The notes: generated by a model from the sequence alone, not told the origin. A stretch of DNA of 64,000 nucleotides from Podarcis raffonei (GCF_027172205.1 NC_070604.1:104925851-104989850), one strand, 5' to 3'. Numbered from the stretch's first letter, positions 10,801-37,919 are shown. Program-made: numbers and translations.

Positions 10801-12299
10801 GGTATTGACATGGGAACGTCTCCACCCTCATCGTTCAGCCCAAACACTGAGGTCCAGCTCCGAGGGCCTTCTAACTGCAAGAAGTGACGTTACAGGGAAC
10901 CAGGCAGAGGGCCTTCTCGGTTAATGGCGCCTTCTCCGTGGTACTCCCTTTCATCAGATGTCAAGGAAATAAAGAAATACACAACTTTTAGAAGACATCT
11001 GAAGGCAGCCCTGTATCCGAAAGCTTATTTATGTTTTGATGTTTGCTGTGTTTTTATTATGTTGGAAGCTGCCCAGAGTGGCTGGGACAACCCAGTCAGA
11101 TGGGCAGGGTATAAATAATAAAATTTAGAAGTAGTAGTTACTAGATCATGCCCTAAGTTCCTTCTCACCTGCCTTGAGCCCATCTCAGGTTTGCAGATAA
11201 ACATGATATTAGGAGTGGGCTGCATTTTCCCCATTAAGAGCCACATCCCCTAAGGATAAATCTGTCAGAAGTCATATGAGGAGAATGGATGCAGCCTTGT
11301 CTTGTCCTCTCTGCCCAGAGGGCTTATGGGAGATGAGCAGATTGCTCCTTTCAGAGGTGTGAATGGATCCCTTGCAAAGCAGGGAAAGGCCTGCATCTTG
11401 CCCCCACCCCTTTTGTTGTTGTTGTTTAGTCGTGCCCGACTTTTCGTGACCCATGGACCAGAGCACGCCAGGCACACCTGTCTTCCACTGCCTCCCGCAG
11501 TTTGGTCAAACTCATGCTGGTAGCTTCGAGAACACTGTCCAACCATCTTGTCCTCTGTCGTCCCCTTCTCCTTGTGCCCTCCATCTTTCCCAACATCAGG
11601 GTCTTTTCCAGGGAGTCTTCTCTTCCCATGAGGTGGTCAATGTATTGGAGCCTCAACTTCAGGATCTGTCCTTCCAGTGAGCACTCAGGGCTGATTTCCT
11701 TCAGAATGGATAGGTTTGATCTTCCTGCAGTCCATGGGACTCTCAAGAGTCTCCTCCAGCACCATAATTCAAAAGCATCAATTCTTCAGTGATCAGCCTT
11801 CTTTATGGTCCAGCCTTCACTTCCATACAACAGTGCTATTTTTCTAGAAAAAGAGTTGCCAGAACTTGCCATGAACACCTCCCTAGCTATGGCACCCACC
11901 TGAGTTCTGACTGAAAATAAGCCCTGCTCCTTAGCATTACCTCCAAGATTTAGGTTCCACAAATACAATCTGTTTAAATACATGCTCCCCCCCAAAGAAT
12001 CCCAAGAACTGTAATTCATTAACGGTGCTGAGAGATGTAGCTCTGTGAGGGGAAAACTACAGTTCCCAAGATTCTTTGTGGCGGGGACCTTTAAATATAT
12101 GGCCTTAGAAACACTAGGGCAGATGTGGGGGACCTTTGGCCCTCTAAATGTTGTTGAACTACAGTTCCCATCAGCCCCGACCAAGCATGACCAAGGGATG
12201 ATGGGAGTTGTAGTCCAACAGCATCTGGAGGGCCAAAGGTTCCTCAGACGATCTTTCCTCATCCTGAAACAGAAAGAACTTACTGGGATTTCTTACCAT
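3460..12299 (-). CDS. TMEM247-like gene, unit A (four-exon model)
   Basis: Predicted small membrane protein of the TMEM247 family on the minus strand. Model: ATG at 12299-12297, then exons 8720-8490, 6146-5811 and 3663-3460 (TAA). All junctions are phase 0 with GT/AG sites, giving 1+77+112+67 = 257 aa, close to the roughly 220 aa I recall for human TMEM247. The order is an acidic, Ser-rich N-terminus, a charged coiled coil around residues 149-185 (DLEKMRLD ... RRQHEEKM), and two hydrophobic helices around 205-229 and 234-250 (CFIFIHIIY; FCFAILLYFIF) with a basic tail. It is divergent to unit B. The molecular function of TMEM247 is not known to me; the family is regarded as testis-enriched in mammals. 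The last two exons are well supported by homology. The first two rest on splice sites, frame and the promoter match with units B and C. No stop interrupts the model, so it looks intact. Confidence 0.72.
3847..3935. repeat. Half of a palindromic MITE
   Basis: GGCCCTCTAGATGTTATTGG...GGGGCCTGGAGTCCCACAAC is a worn half copy of the family that is complete at 12118-12246. Confidence 0.4.
4480..4870. repeat. Unclassified dispersed repeat
   Basis: AT-rich sequence with TTTTCCAACCAA, TGTGCACAC and repeated AAAATGCATAC words. Related stretches lie at 15590-16190, 42420-42640 and 53855-54440. Family not recognised. Confidence 0.4.
4968..5699. mobile_element. hAT-type MITE, split by an L1 insertion
   Basis: Terminal inverted repeats CAGGGGTCAGCAA / TTGCTGACCCCTG are flanked by an exact 8-bp target duplication ACCTAGAA (4960-4967 and 5700-5707), which is diagnostic of hAT transposition. 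The middle is interrupted at 5181-5615. A relative without the insert is at 38525-38807. Confidence 0.92.
5181..5615 (+). mobile_element. L1-type LINE 3' end inserted in the hAT MITE
   Basis: Carries the ORF2 C-terminal stretch KWKQEELPTIEERQMKLMDY followed by an AT-rich tail ending in AAAAAAGAAAGAAAAG. The 12-bp duplication AAAATCACACAC (5169-5180, 5616-5627) marks the insertion. 5'-truncated, and not functional on its own. The same C-terminal sequence is at 14640-14860. Confidence 0.88.
5811..6146 (-). CDS. Unit A coiled-coil exon
   Basis: Acceptor ctattacag before 6146 and donor gtaagt after 5811 enclose 112 codons in phase 0. It begins DAARDTPASS, contains PDDLTE (also found in the exon at 29855-30247), and ends with the family coil DLEKMRLD...YRHEDNEKRRQHEEKMQQ. 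The charged heptad-like composition predicts a helical coiled coil just ahead of the membrane exon. The intron to the terminal exon is about 2.1 kb and holds the nested hAT/L1 at 4968-5699. Confidence 0.85.
6205..6700. repeat. AT-rich stretch, probably old LINE sequence
   Basis: Low-complexity AT-rich sequence with antisense-LINE character (TTTATTGATTGAAAAC...). No diagnostic motif, and no gene seen. Confidence 0.25.
6709..7114. mobile_element. Tc1/mariner-like MITE
   Basis: Imperfect inverted ends CCATATATTCCCGTGTA / TACACGGAAAAATACAG with TA on each side (6707-6708, 7115-7116). End sequence is related to the element at 12764-12932. Confidence 0.6.
7788..8350 (-). mobile_element. L3/CR1-like LINE 3' end with (ATT)n tail
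   Basis: The antisense 3' end begins at the (ATT)n microsatellite 7794-7845, then CATCTGACTGGGTTGCCCTA and ACAGGGCTGCCTTCAGATGT. Beyond 8150 it carries LQLVQNAVV, typical of the reverse transcriptase C-terminal region. 5'-truncated and decayed. Confidence 0.75.
8490..8720 (-). CDS. Unit A second exon (acidic N-terminal region)
   Basis: Acceptor tataacag before 8720 and donor gtaagt after 8490 bound 77 open codons, phase 0 on both sides. The peptide (EVSREPHSSSDFSNFE...KKHRERM) is polar and acidic and I recognise no motif in it. Its final codon is ATG, so translation could also begin here and run straight into the DAARDTP exon, giving a 180-aa form. No counterpart was found in units B or C. 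It could be partly untranslated. Confidence 0.6.
8750..9190. repeat. Probable antisense LINE fragment
   Basis: AT-rich with TTCAATAAACATTTTCCAAT and TTTCCCATTTTTGGGCTTAC, words often seen in L1/RTE fragments. Family assignment weak. Confidence 0.3.
9190..9885. other. Non-genic stretch with TG and CAA runs
   Basis: (TG)n at 9208-9242 and (CAA)n at 9294-9312. The rest looks unique and I see no exon in it. Confidence 0.5.
9888..10160 (-). mobile_element. SINE, BovB-tailed family, diverged subfamily
   Basis: AAGGTAAATATAAATGACCC, then CTCATCTCACTTTCAGGCCGAGGGAGCCGGCG and TACCTATTTATCTACTTGCA. Shares the subfamily insert TTTGTCCGCAGACAGCT with the copy at 37920. Confidence 0.75.
10396..10713. 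mobile_element. hAT-type MITE
   Basis: Ends CAGTGCCAGATTTACG / TAAATCCGGCCCTG are flanked by an exact 8-bp duplication ATTTCAGT (10388-10395, 10714-10721). The interior is AT-rich with no coding sequence. Confidence 0.85.
10795..11140 (+). mobile_element. L3/CR1-like LINE 3' end
   Basis: Sense copy of the final coding block (HPHRS..TLRSS; WYSLSSDVKEIKKY; FRRHLKAALYP) followed by GGCAGGGTATAAATAATAAA. Confidence 0.8.
11405..11835 (-). mobile_element. BovB (RTE) LINE 3' end
   Basis: Antisense copy; the minus frame reads PWTAGRSNLSILKEISPECS and EDSLEKTLMLGKMEGTRRRG, the C-terminal block of BovB ORF2 known from squamates and ruminants. The tail is GTTGTTGTTTAGTCGTGCCC. 5'-truncated and broken. 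Confidence 0.92.
12118..12246. repeat. Palindromic MITE
   Basis: Left arm GACCTTTGGCCCTCTAAATG... and right arm ...CATCTGGAGGGCCAAAGGTT form a near-complete hairpin with TACAGTTCCCATCAGCC / GATGGGAGTTGTAGT inside. Confidence 0.75.
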
Positions 12300-12450
12300 A
12301 GCAGATTTTGTACTGGGAAGGGAACATACATCAACATTGGATGCCAAGGCAGAAGCCTCTATATCCCCACCTGCCCCATGTAGAAGAACCGAAACCGGCT
12401 GCCCCAGTTTGAAGCAGACACACACTGCTCAAACACCAGGCACAAGCTCT
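12297..12450 (-). CDS. Unit A first exon: 5' leader ending in the start ATG
   Basis: On the minus strand the sequence reads CTGCTATG|gtaaga, so the start codon (12299-12297) is the last codon of the exon and lies directly against a consensus donor. The same arrangement occurs at 16805 (unit B) and 28121 (unit C). The upstream limit is not seen; it should lie between the CRE at 12468-12475 and the ATG. The assignment is inferred from the shared promoter and ATG-donor architecture. Confidence 0.55.
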
Positions 12451-12454
12451 TTCC

Positions 12455-12545
12455 TGAACTGCCACAGTGACGTCAGAAAGTTCCGCACTGAGATGATGTC
12501 ATAATTTTCCAGTTACCACAACAGTTAAGACAAGTGTTGCTAAGA
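12455..12545 (-). promoter_or_regulatory. Unit A promoter block with CRE sites and X-box half site
   Basis: Contains a perfect palindromic CRE TGACGTCA (12468-12475), a second CRE-like TGATGTCA/TGACATCA (12494-12501) and AGCAAC on the minus strand (12541-12536), an RFX X-box half. Minus-strand AGTGCGGAA...TGACGTCA...GGCAGTT lines up with AGTGCGGAA...TGACATCA...GGCAGTT at 16642-16675. The CRE is 169 bp upstream of the ATG. CRE plus RFX sites are typical of testis/ciliary promoters (CREM, RFX2); that use here is inference. Confidence 0.6.
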
Positions 12546-12763
12546 GGCCTTTGTGGATTGTCTGTAGGCCTGCTATATATTTTATTTGAAAACAGTACTG
12601 GTAACATCATATGTCGCCATATCGATAGATGGCCCAAGAAGGGTGTATTTTGCTCCTCCTCCCACAGCACACACTGTAATCACAACATTTGTTTATTGAT
12701 CTTATTGGACACTATTAAAAATGAAAAGTAACTCAAAGCGACTTACAGGAAAAACCCCACATA

Positions 12764-12932
12764 CCGTATTTTTTGCACCATAACACTCACTTTTTTCCTC
12801 CTAAAAAGTAAGGGGAAATGTCTGTGCGTGTTATGGAGGGAATGCCTACGGGTGGCATGCCTACGGATTTTCCTCCTCTAAAAACTATGTGCGTGTTATG
12901 GTCGGGTGCGTGTTATAGAGCGAAAAATACGG
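12764..12932. mobile_element. Tc1/mariner-like MITE
   Basis: Inverted ends CCGTATTTTTTGCACCATAA / TTATAGAGCGAAAAATACGG with TA duplicated at 12762-12763 and 12933-12934. Internal repeats of GTGCGTGTTATGG. Confidence 0.85.
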
Positions 12933-12939
12933 TACATTA

Positions 12940-14080
12940 AAACAGACACAAAACTAAAACAGGATGGAAGCCCCAATGTTTTATTCAAGTTGGCATCCTT
13001 GGAGGGGAGTGAGGCAGCTGCCTTAGGCGAAAGTTGCCGGGGGGCAGGGAGAGTCAGCAGGGGGTCAGTGGCCCCCGTTATAGATGGCACCTGGAGTGCC
13101 CTGTGCCCCCTAAATGAGCCTGCTACCCTCAGGTGCAGCGAAGGCCACTGCTCTGGTGTTGATTCAGTTGCCAGTCTTGTTCGCTTCTGAACATGGAATT
13201 GGCAGCAACATCTTGTAGCCCACCTCAGCCAGGTAAATGTCTTGGGTTAGACCTTATTCTGATGATCACCTGAGTGCTGCCCCACCTGTGCAGGTGGGGT
13301 GGGAAGGTTGGCATTGCTTATTCCGCCACTCCTCCCCTTCATTTTGCTCACTGTTTTTCTTTCCAACATATCTTCTCAGTATCTGCAAGTATCTGTCAGG
13401 CTGCTGCAGCAGCTGGCCTTCCAAAGCGACTATCGTGGAATCTGACGGAGAGGAGAACACTGTCTTTCATTTCCTTATTTGCTGACGTTTTATTTCCCTT
13501 CTCTTCCCCCCGGTAGAAAACTGTACTTCTTTGCAAAATAATACTCAGGGTGCCTAGTTATGGAAAGGTTTCATGCTTCTGTGGATACATGCCTAATTGA
13601 AAACACATTTTTAAATAACGCTCTGCAGCCATAAATATTCCACTGAATGTATATACTGCGTTAATTGTAACGCATTATATTACCTCTGTTGCTAAAATTC
13701 AACACTAATCTGGTTTGAAAACAGCTACGAGAAGTGGGAGTGAGGACCTTGGAGCTGACCATCAACAGTGGACACAGACTGAGCAGAAATACAGGTCTTT
13801 ACTACTATACTGAGGTGGGTTGTATTTCAATTTAAATTAAAGTGATTGTTTCTGAATTGGCATCTGCTTGTTTATTTAGTATATTGCACTCTTCCTTCCA
13901 AAGGACCCCAGAATGGCAACCATTGAGTGAGAAGAACAATTTTTAAAAAATCATAAAAACAATTCCAGTGCAGGTGAAGACTAGAAAAGATATCAACTTC
14001 ACAGACTTGATGAAAGAGGAAGGTCCTCAGTAGATCTTCAAAATGCAAATTTTATGCAAATGTGTGACCCCTTTATCCTC
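12940..14080. other. Intergenic stretch upstream of unit B
   Basis: Lies between the divergent A and B promoters. No convincing exon. Mixed unique and old repeat sequence. Confidence 0.4.
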
Positions 14081-14082
14081 TC

Positions 14083-14102
14083 TCTCTCTCTCTCTCTCTC
14101 TC
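14083..14102 (+). repeat. (CT)n microsatellite
   Basis: Ten CT units. Confidence 0.9.
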
Positions 14103-14461
14103 TGGTGTGTGACTGACCACACTGACTTTGTGGTCACTGTTCAGCCTATTCCACATGAGAGCTATACCATGGCAGTTATGAATGAAACTTTGCTGCAGTA
14201 GCTAGGAATGGAACATCCATGTTCAGAGGGAGTTTACACTTCTGATTAATAGATGCTGGATGCAAGCAAAAAAAAAAAAAAAAAGGAGTAGCTTCCTTCA
14301 ATGAGGATCTTTCCAGCATCATGATCTGGTGGCTGCCCACTGCAGATAGATAGATTTTCCAGCTGACCAGAAATAAAAGTAGCTGGGCAGGGGATACTCT
14401 CAGCCTGACTTTGTCCCATGCAGAGACAAAGAGAAGGCTGACCTTGTAAAGAAAAAGAAGG

Positions 14462-14970
14462 ATATTTTTATCACATGTGGTGGGAATGTAAGAAAGTGAA
14501 AAGCTTCTGGGAAATGATATATAATGAGATGAAAAAGATGTTGAAATATACATGTATAAAAAAACCCCCAGAAGCATTTCTACTTGGCATTGTAGGGGAG
14601 GATATTAAGAGACAGGATAATAAACTGTTTTTATATGCAACAAGAGTATTATTGGCACAGAAATGGAAACAAGAAGAACTACCGACAAAAGAAGAATGGC
14701 AGACGAAATTAATGGACTATGCAGAATTCGATAAAATGACAGGAAGGATTCGAAACCTGCGGGATCAGAGATTCTCAGAGGACTGGAGTAAATATGTGAA
14801 TTATTTGAAAAGCAATTGTAATCAACAGATTACGCTAGTAGGACTGCAAGACGTTTTATAAGGAGGATTATGCGAAATATTGCAGAGAAAAGTTTGAAGA
14901 GAATTATTAGTGAAGGACTATTAAAAGTAATAGTGAAACTAATGAAATGCAGATTAAGTGATAAAGACTG
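14462..14970 (+). mobile_element. L1-type LINE 3' end
   Basis: Frame from about 14475 reads MWWECKKVKSFWEMIYNEMK and, after 14660, KWKQEELPTKEEWQTKLMDY, DWSKYVNYLKSN: the C-terminal part of an L1 ORF2. Same family as 5181-5615 but reaching further 5'. Truncated. Confidence 0.88.
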
Positions 14971-14984
14971 AAAAATCTTCAGAT

Positions 14985-15172
14985 GTGGTTCTTAACCTGA
15001 AGCACCACTTTAGCTAATGGGGCCTCCTGCTGCCGCCGCCGCGCCACTGCTGTGCGATTTTTGTTCTCATTCTGAAGCAAAGTTCTTAACCCGAGGTACT
15101 ATTTCTGGGTTAGCGGAGTCTGTAACCTGAAGCATCTGTAACATGAAGCATCTGTAACCCGAGGTACCACTG
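14985..15172 (-). mobile_element. pogo/Tigger-like MITE, partial
   Basis: Antisense copy ending CCCGAGGTACCACTG, with AGCTAATGGGGCCTCCTGCT and GAAGCAAAGTTCTTAACCCG. The other end is missing. It is followed by (TG)n 15172-15198. Confidence 0.75.
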
Positions 15173-15589
15173 TGTGTGTGTGTGTGTGTGTGTGTGTATG
15201 AATATGAGAAGTCTGACCTACAAAAAACTGCAAGTGAAGCTTCTCAAGCAGCGAAGAATGGTAACTTGTGAGCATTTGCTGATCACACTGCTCTTAAAAA
15301 GGCACAGGTTGAAGTGCTAGAAGACAAGAGGGCAACCCTAGACTAACTTGGCAAAGTGTTCTGAGCTTGCGTGGCTGCTTACATCTTCTCAAAGATGTTG
15401 AAAAGGTCACCTCGCTTTGCATCAGGTTTCCAACAGAGGGTCTCAAGATCCGCTAAATAACTTAGGTTTGCTGCTTCATGTGGAATGAGACCATTGGTCT
15501 CCTCTAGCCCAGCAATCTTGAGACGGACAGCAGCTCCCCGGGGTCTCACGAAGGGATTTCCTCCATGGCCTTTTAAGCAAGAGGTGCAC

Positions 15590-16190
15590 TAGGGATTCAG
15601 CCTGGGGGCTTTTATGGGTCTGGGGGAGAAAATCAATTTAGTTTTCATTCAAAGACGAATCGACCCAATTCGCACTTCTTGAAACAAAACCTGAACCAAA
15701 ACAAACCCTTCCAAATGCTCACGTCTCTGAGTTTTGCGGTTCGGTTCTACAGTCAAAGAATGTGTGCAAAACCACATGAGCTAGGACAAAGTGTACATCA
15801 AAATGCACATATTAGGGAAAATATACAACAAAATATTATATTAAGGGAAATTGCTTGCAAAAATGTGTACAGGGAAGAATGCTTGGTATCATCAATATTT
15901 CTTTTCAAGTGCCGAGCAAAAATGTTCATATAGACCCATATCTTTAGATCTTAATTTTCTGGTTCTCTTTTAGCAGACTTGGATTTGTTTTTTTGTTTGT
16001 TTGTTTGTGTGTGTGTGTAAGTTGCTTTCAGTTTCATTTTTGAGAGGGAAACATAATTATAACGTACACAGAATTGCATATTGTGTACATTTCACCCTCA
16101 AATGCCAACCAATTTTCACAAGAGCTTTTTTTTTATTTAAAGAATTTACAAACTGACATGGAAATGTGGAACCTACAAATTATTATATTT
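15590..16190. repeat. Unclassified dispersed repeat, long copy
   Basis: TTTTCATTCAAAGACGAATC..., TTTTGCGGTTCGGTTC and AAATGCACATATTAGGG recur at 4480 and 53855. (TTTG)n/(GT)n at 15988-16018. Confidence 0.45.
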
Positions 16191-16581
16191 GTTAATGCGA
16201 ATTGAAGTTAATTATTGTAGCTGTGGTATAAGGGATTTTATCAAGAATGGATTGTATTTGGTTTGAGCGACATTCTGGAGGCAGAATTAAAGGGGAATAA
16301 GACCTTGATGTACAGCACGTGGGAAGCCACCCAAAATTTATAATTGGCTATGTAACTGATTTGTATTTGAGTTGGTATTGCTATTTGGTCTTAATATAAT
16401 ATGGTGAATATTGGATTTTTGTAATTGAAAATTAATTTTAAAAAATGTAATAATAATAAAAAGGAAATGTGGAGAACAGGCCCTAAGACTGGGGGGGGGG
16501 GATGAGGAACTGAGAGAAAATGAAATTGACCAGATTTGCCCACATGCTCTACTAATGAGCAGCTCAAGGAATCCTGGGCCA

Positions 16582-16680
16582 AATTGTTAGCAGCTGAATG
16601 TGTTTCTTGCCGGAGTTGCTTGGGAGGGTGAGGAAGAAGCTGAGTGCGGAATCTCGTGACATCATCACGGCAGTTGGCCT
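16582..16680 (+). promoter_or_regulatory. Unit B promoter block with CRE-like site
   Basis: TGACATCA at 16657-16664 sits 139 bp before the ATG. TTAGCAG (16587-16593) occupies the place of the AGCAAC X-box half seen in units A and C. AGTGCGGAA upstream and GGCAGTTGGC downstream of the CRE-like site match units A and C respectively. Confidence 0.5.
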
Positions 16681-16802
16681 GGAATGTGGATTTGCATGGC
16701 CTGGTTTTGCAAAGTGGGGCAGCTGGTGTCCGATTGAGGGGGAAATTGTACCTCTGCATGTGCCGTGGTTAAGATTCTTGTCTCCCTGGGCCCAATTTCA
16801 CC

Positions 16803-16805
<3 letters not shown>
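16600..16805 (+). CDS. Unit B first exon: 5' leader ending in the start ATG
   Basis: The leader ends in TTTCACCATG|gtaaga: a Kozak-like CACCATG placed exactly at a consensus donor (gt at 16806). Joining it to the acceptor at 19877 (GATGCC) gives CACCATGG and the protein start MDANSSGSPA. The left limit is approximate. The same ATG-at-donor layout is found in units A and C. Confidence 0.55.
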
Positions 16806-34423
<17,618 letters not shown>

Positions 34424-34789
34424 GATTCTTTGGCATGTATGGCTCACAGGGCCCCGGCAATGCACCCAGAACCAGCATTTTCACAGACTTTATTTAATGC
34501 AACCTTCCTCTTTGCAGCCCTGTCGCCAATACCCACAACACATGCACAAAATGTAAGCCTACCCCATGCACCGCAAAAAAAGCCAAAAAAACCCAGTTCT
34601 GTCAATCTTTCTCTGCCCCCACTTTACACACATGTGCGGCACAATAAAGCATGCAGACTAAGCACCCTGATGTACTTTTAATTGAGTTTTAATAAATTAT
34701 TTTAATAACAGAGTTAAAAAAAATTCTCGTTGCTGAATTTGCTTAGCACCGCATGGAGTGGGGATCTTTACCTCTACCTTCTTCTTCCC

Positions 34790-35690
34790 CAGGAAGTTCA
34801 CTAACTTCCTAAAGGGTCCACAAATATGGTTTTCATTTTTAAAAAATGATCCCATTTTTATATCCTTTGAAGCCTAAAAGTCTGTAAACGGAGGAAGTAA
34901 ACAGATTCCTGACAGGGAGACAAAGAGACTGGACAAAGATGCAGCTGCTAAGTTGGTTTGCAGTGCTCCTTTGCACATGGTCCAGCTTATCAATACCCTT
35001 CTTAAATTGTGGTGCCCAGAACTGAACACAGTATTGCAGGTGCGGTCTAACCAAGGTAGAATAGGGTGGTACTATGATTTCCCTTGATCTGGACCATGGG
35101 TAGGCAAACTAAGGCCCAGGGGCCGGATCTGGCCCAATCGCCTTCTCAATCCGGCCCATGGACGGTCTGGGAATCAGCGTGTTTTTACATGAGTAGAATG
35201 TGTGCTTTTATATAAAATGCATCTCTGGGTTATTTGTGGGGCATGTGATATATATATATATCCGGCCCCCCACAAGGTCTGAGGGACAGTGGACTGGCCC
35301 CCTGCTGAAAAGGTTTGCTGTCCCCTGATCTGGACACTAGACTTCTGTTGACGCAGCCTAGAATAGCCTTAGCATTTTTGCCGCTGTATCACACTGTGGG
35401 CTCATGTTAAGCTTGTGGTCTACCGAGACCCCTAGATCCTTTTCACACATATTACTAGCAATCCAGGTGTTCCCCGTTTTATATTTGTGCAGCTGGTTCC
35501 TCCTGCCTACGTGTAAAACCTGAGGTTTGTCCCCTATTGAAACTCATTTTGTTAGTTTGGGCCCAGATCTCCAATCTGCATCTTGAATCCCGACTCCGTC
35601 TTCTGCAGCATTGGCTACCCATCCCAGTTTGGTGTCATCTGCAGATTTGGTGAGCGTTCCTTCATCCCATCAATTAGCATCTTCATAAAT
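34790..35690 (-). mobile_element. CR1-type LINE, antisense arm of a twisted copy
   Basis: The minus frame reads [20 protein letters not shown]. Continues past the inserted hAT MITE (35095-35327) through CACACTGTGGGCTCATGTTA to the switch point near 35685, where orientation flips. Confidence 0.75.
35095..35327. mobile_element. hAT-type MITE inserted in CR1
   Basis: CATGGGTAGGCAAACTAAGG ... GGTTTGCTGTCCCCTG with the exact 8-bp duplication ATCTGGAC (35087-35094, 35328-35335). Confidence 0.9.
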
Positions 35691-36413
35691 GACTTGAATG
35701 AAGGAATTGAGGGGATGCTTATCAAACTGGCCGGGGAGCGGGGGCAGGTAGCAGTACATGTGAATTACTAGCAGTACGTGTGAAAAGGATCTAGGGGTCT
35801 TTGTGGACCACAAGCTTAACAGGAGTCAACAGTGTGATGCAGCAGTTGGGGGAAAGACGAATGTTATTCTAAGTAGCATCAACAGAAGTATAGTCAGACC
35901 ACACTTGGAATACTGTGTCCAATTCTGGGTACCACAATTTGAGAAGGATGTTGACAACCTGGAATGCGTGCAGAGGAGGGCAACCAAGATGATCAAGGGT
36001 CTGGAAACTAAAGCCTTATGAGGAATGGTTGAAGGATCTGGGTATGTTTCGCCTGGAAAAGAGACTGAGAGGAGATATGGTAGCCATCTTCAAATATCTG
36101 AAGGGCTGTCACATGGGAAAGGGAGCAAGCTTGTTTTCTCCTGCTCTGGAGGGCAGGACTTGAACCAATGACTTCAAGTTGCAAGAAAGGAGATTCTGAC
36201 TAAACATTTGGAAAAACTTTCTGACAGTAAAAGCTGTTCAGCAGTGGAGCAGACTGCCATGAGAGGTGGTGAACTCTTCTTCCTTGGAGGTTTTTAATCA
36301 GAGGTTGGGTGGCCATCTGTCATGGATGCTTTAGCTGAGATTCCTGCATTGCAGGGGGTTGGACTAGATGATCCTTGGGGTCCCTTCCAACAAGGTTCTG
36401 TGATTCTATGAAT
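35686..36413 (+). mobile_element. CR1-type LINE 3' end, sense arm
   Basis: ATAAATGACTTGAATGAAGG, frame [20 protein letters not shown], then the terminal GGACTAGATGATCC...GATTCTATG. Head to head with the antisense arm before it. Confidence 0.85.
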
Positions 36414-36550
36414 TGAAAACATTTTGATCAGCTACTTCGGTAGTCTCGATTCATATGGTGAAATATCCTACAATTAAAAATATTTTATTTTTTAAAAAAA
36501 ATACAAGGACTTTAAAATATGCAAAGAGAGCAAGAGGTGATACTTTAGAG

Positions 36551-36753
36551 CATGGGTAGGTGGACGGTCCGGGAATCAGCGTGTTTTTACATGAGTAGAA
36601 TGTGTCCTTTTATTTAAAATGCATCTCTGGGATATTTGTGGGGCATAGGAATTCGTTCATATATTTTTTTCCCCTTCAAAATATAGTCCGGCCCCCCACA
36701 AGGACTGAGGGACAGTGGACTGGCCCCTTGCTGAAAAAGTTTGCTGACCCCTG
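36551..36753. mobile_element. hAT-type MITE
   Basis: CATGGGTAGG ... GTTTGCTGACCCCTG, internally deleted relative to 35095-35327. 8-bp duplication CTTTAGAG / CTTTAGAA (36543-36550, 36754-36761), one mismatch. Confidence 0.8.
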
Positions 36754-37084
36754 CTTTAGAAGTACGTATGTAAGATAATGCATGAAGAAAGTGGCGGGGG
36801 GGGGAGAGAGAAGCGTTTCTCCCTCTTTCTCATAGCATTAGAATTGAGGGCTGAATGAAGCTTTCGGTATTACACGCTTTGACTTGGGGCTGAGGGGGAA
36901 AGTTGCTGTTTGGTGCTCCACCTCAGCCAGAAGACACGTCTTGGGCTGAAAAGAGCCTCTTTGCAAATGTGCAGAAATCTGCCCCCCGCCCCCGCCTTTG
37001 ACAAAGCTTCCGAAAACAAAAATAGCAGCCAGCAGGCGCAACTCTCTCTTCACAAACACACACACACACAGACAGGCTTTTGTG

Positions 37085-37335
37085 AAGTTGAGGGTTCCCA
37101 GTTCAAGCCTCGCCTCCGGGAGAAAGGGAGGCGAGAGACGCGAGACGTGCCACGTGAGGCGCCCGGGCTGCTGGTGCTGCTGCGGAGCCTCCTTTGGTAC
37201 GTGCAGACTGGGCCTTCCGCTTCCTGAGGCCTCCGTCGCTCCTGCGGCTCGTACGTGATGCGAGGCAGCCGCTCAGGCGCATGAATTATGGACGGGCTCC
37301 GTGCGTCCCCGGACACGAGGCGCCGAGACTTTCCA
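37085..37335. promoter_or_regulatory. Isolated CpG-rich block with four ACGTG cores
   Basis: An island of high CpG density between repeats. ACGTG occurs at 37145, 37152 (within CACGTG), 37199 and 37253. ACGTG is the hypoxia-response/E-box core. No ORF or exon is supported. It could be an enhancer or the promoter of a noncoding RNA. Confidence 0.4.
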
Positions 37336-37665
37336 CATGTACTGCTAGTGATTCACATGTATTGCTACCGCCGCCCCCGCCGCCCAGTTTGATGAGCGTC
37401 CCCTCAATTCCTTCATTCAAGTCATTTATAAAGATGTTAATTGACGGGATGAAGGAATGCTCATCCGATCTGCAGATGACACCAAACTGGGATGCAGAAG
37501 AGTCGGGATTCAAGAGGCAGATTGGAGAGCAGTGCATGTGAAAAGGATCTAGGGGTCTTGGTGGACCAGGAGATTAACAGGAGTCAACAGTGTGATGCAG
37601 CAAAAAAGGGGGGGAAAGCTGCTATTCTAGGTAGCATCAACAGAAGTATAGTCAGATCACACACT
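37336..37665. mobile_element. CR1-type LINE, twisted fragment
   Basis: Antisense part to about 37435 (TCATTCAAGTCATTTATAAA) then sense part (GATCTGCAGATGACACCAAA, GTGAAAAGGATCTAGGGGTC, GTAGCATCAACAGAAGTATA). Same kind of orientation switch as at 35.69 kb. Confidence 0.7.
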
Positions 37666-37733
37666 CCCCCACCCTCAACTCCACTTCTGAATAAGATTGC
37701 TCTGCACAGTCACTCCTGTTGTTGCTGCTGCTG

Positions 37734-37734
<1 letters not shown>

Positions 37735-37789
<55 letters not shown>
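37735..37789 (+). repeat. (CT)n(CA)n microsatellite
   Basis: CT run 37735-37758 followed by CA run to 37788. Confidence 0.95.
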
Positions 37790-37792
<3 letters not shown>

Positions 37793-37919
37793 TAAATCGT
37801 GCCTCTTGCTGCTGGAGAAATGAAAAACATGCCTACCAGGCTCTCTGTGTGTGCGTGCTCCAGAGTTGCCAGCTGATCAGGCAAAAGCCCCTGGCCTGCT
37901 GCTCCTCTGCCTATAAGGT

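Noticed and set aside
11169-11246. Minus-strand open stretch MWLLMGKMQPTPNIMF with a CAG|gtgaga donor, phase 0, as first exon of unit A
   Set aside because: Fits the frame, but the ATG|gtaag exon at 12297 lies at the right distance from a promoter shared with units B and C and explains the start better. It could still be an alternative first exon.
13191-13233. ATG with donor (MELAATSCSPPQP|gtaaat) as unit B first exon
   Set aside because: Ends in phase 1, which does not fit the phase-0 acceptor at 19877.
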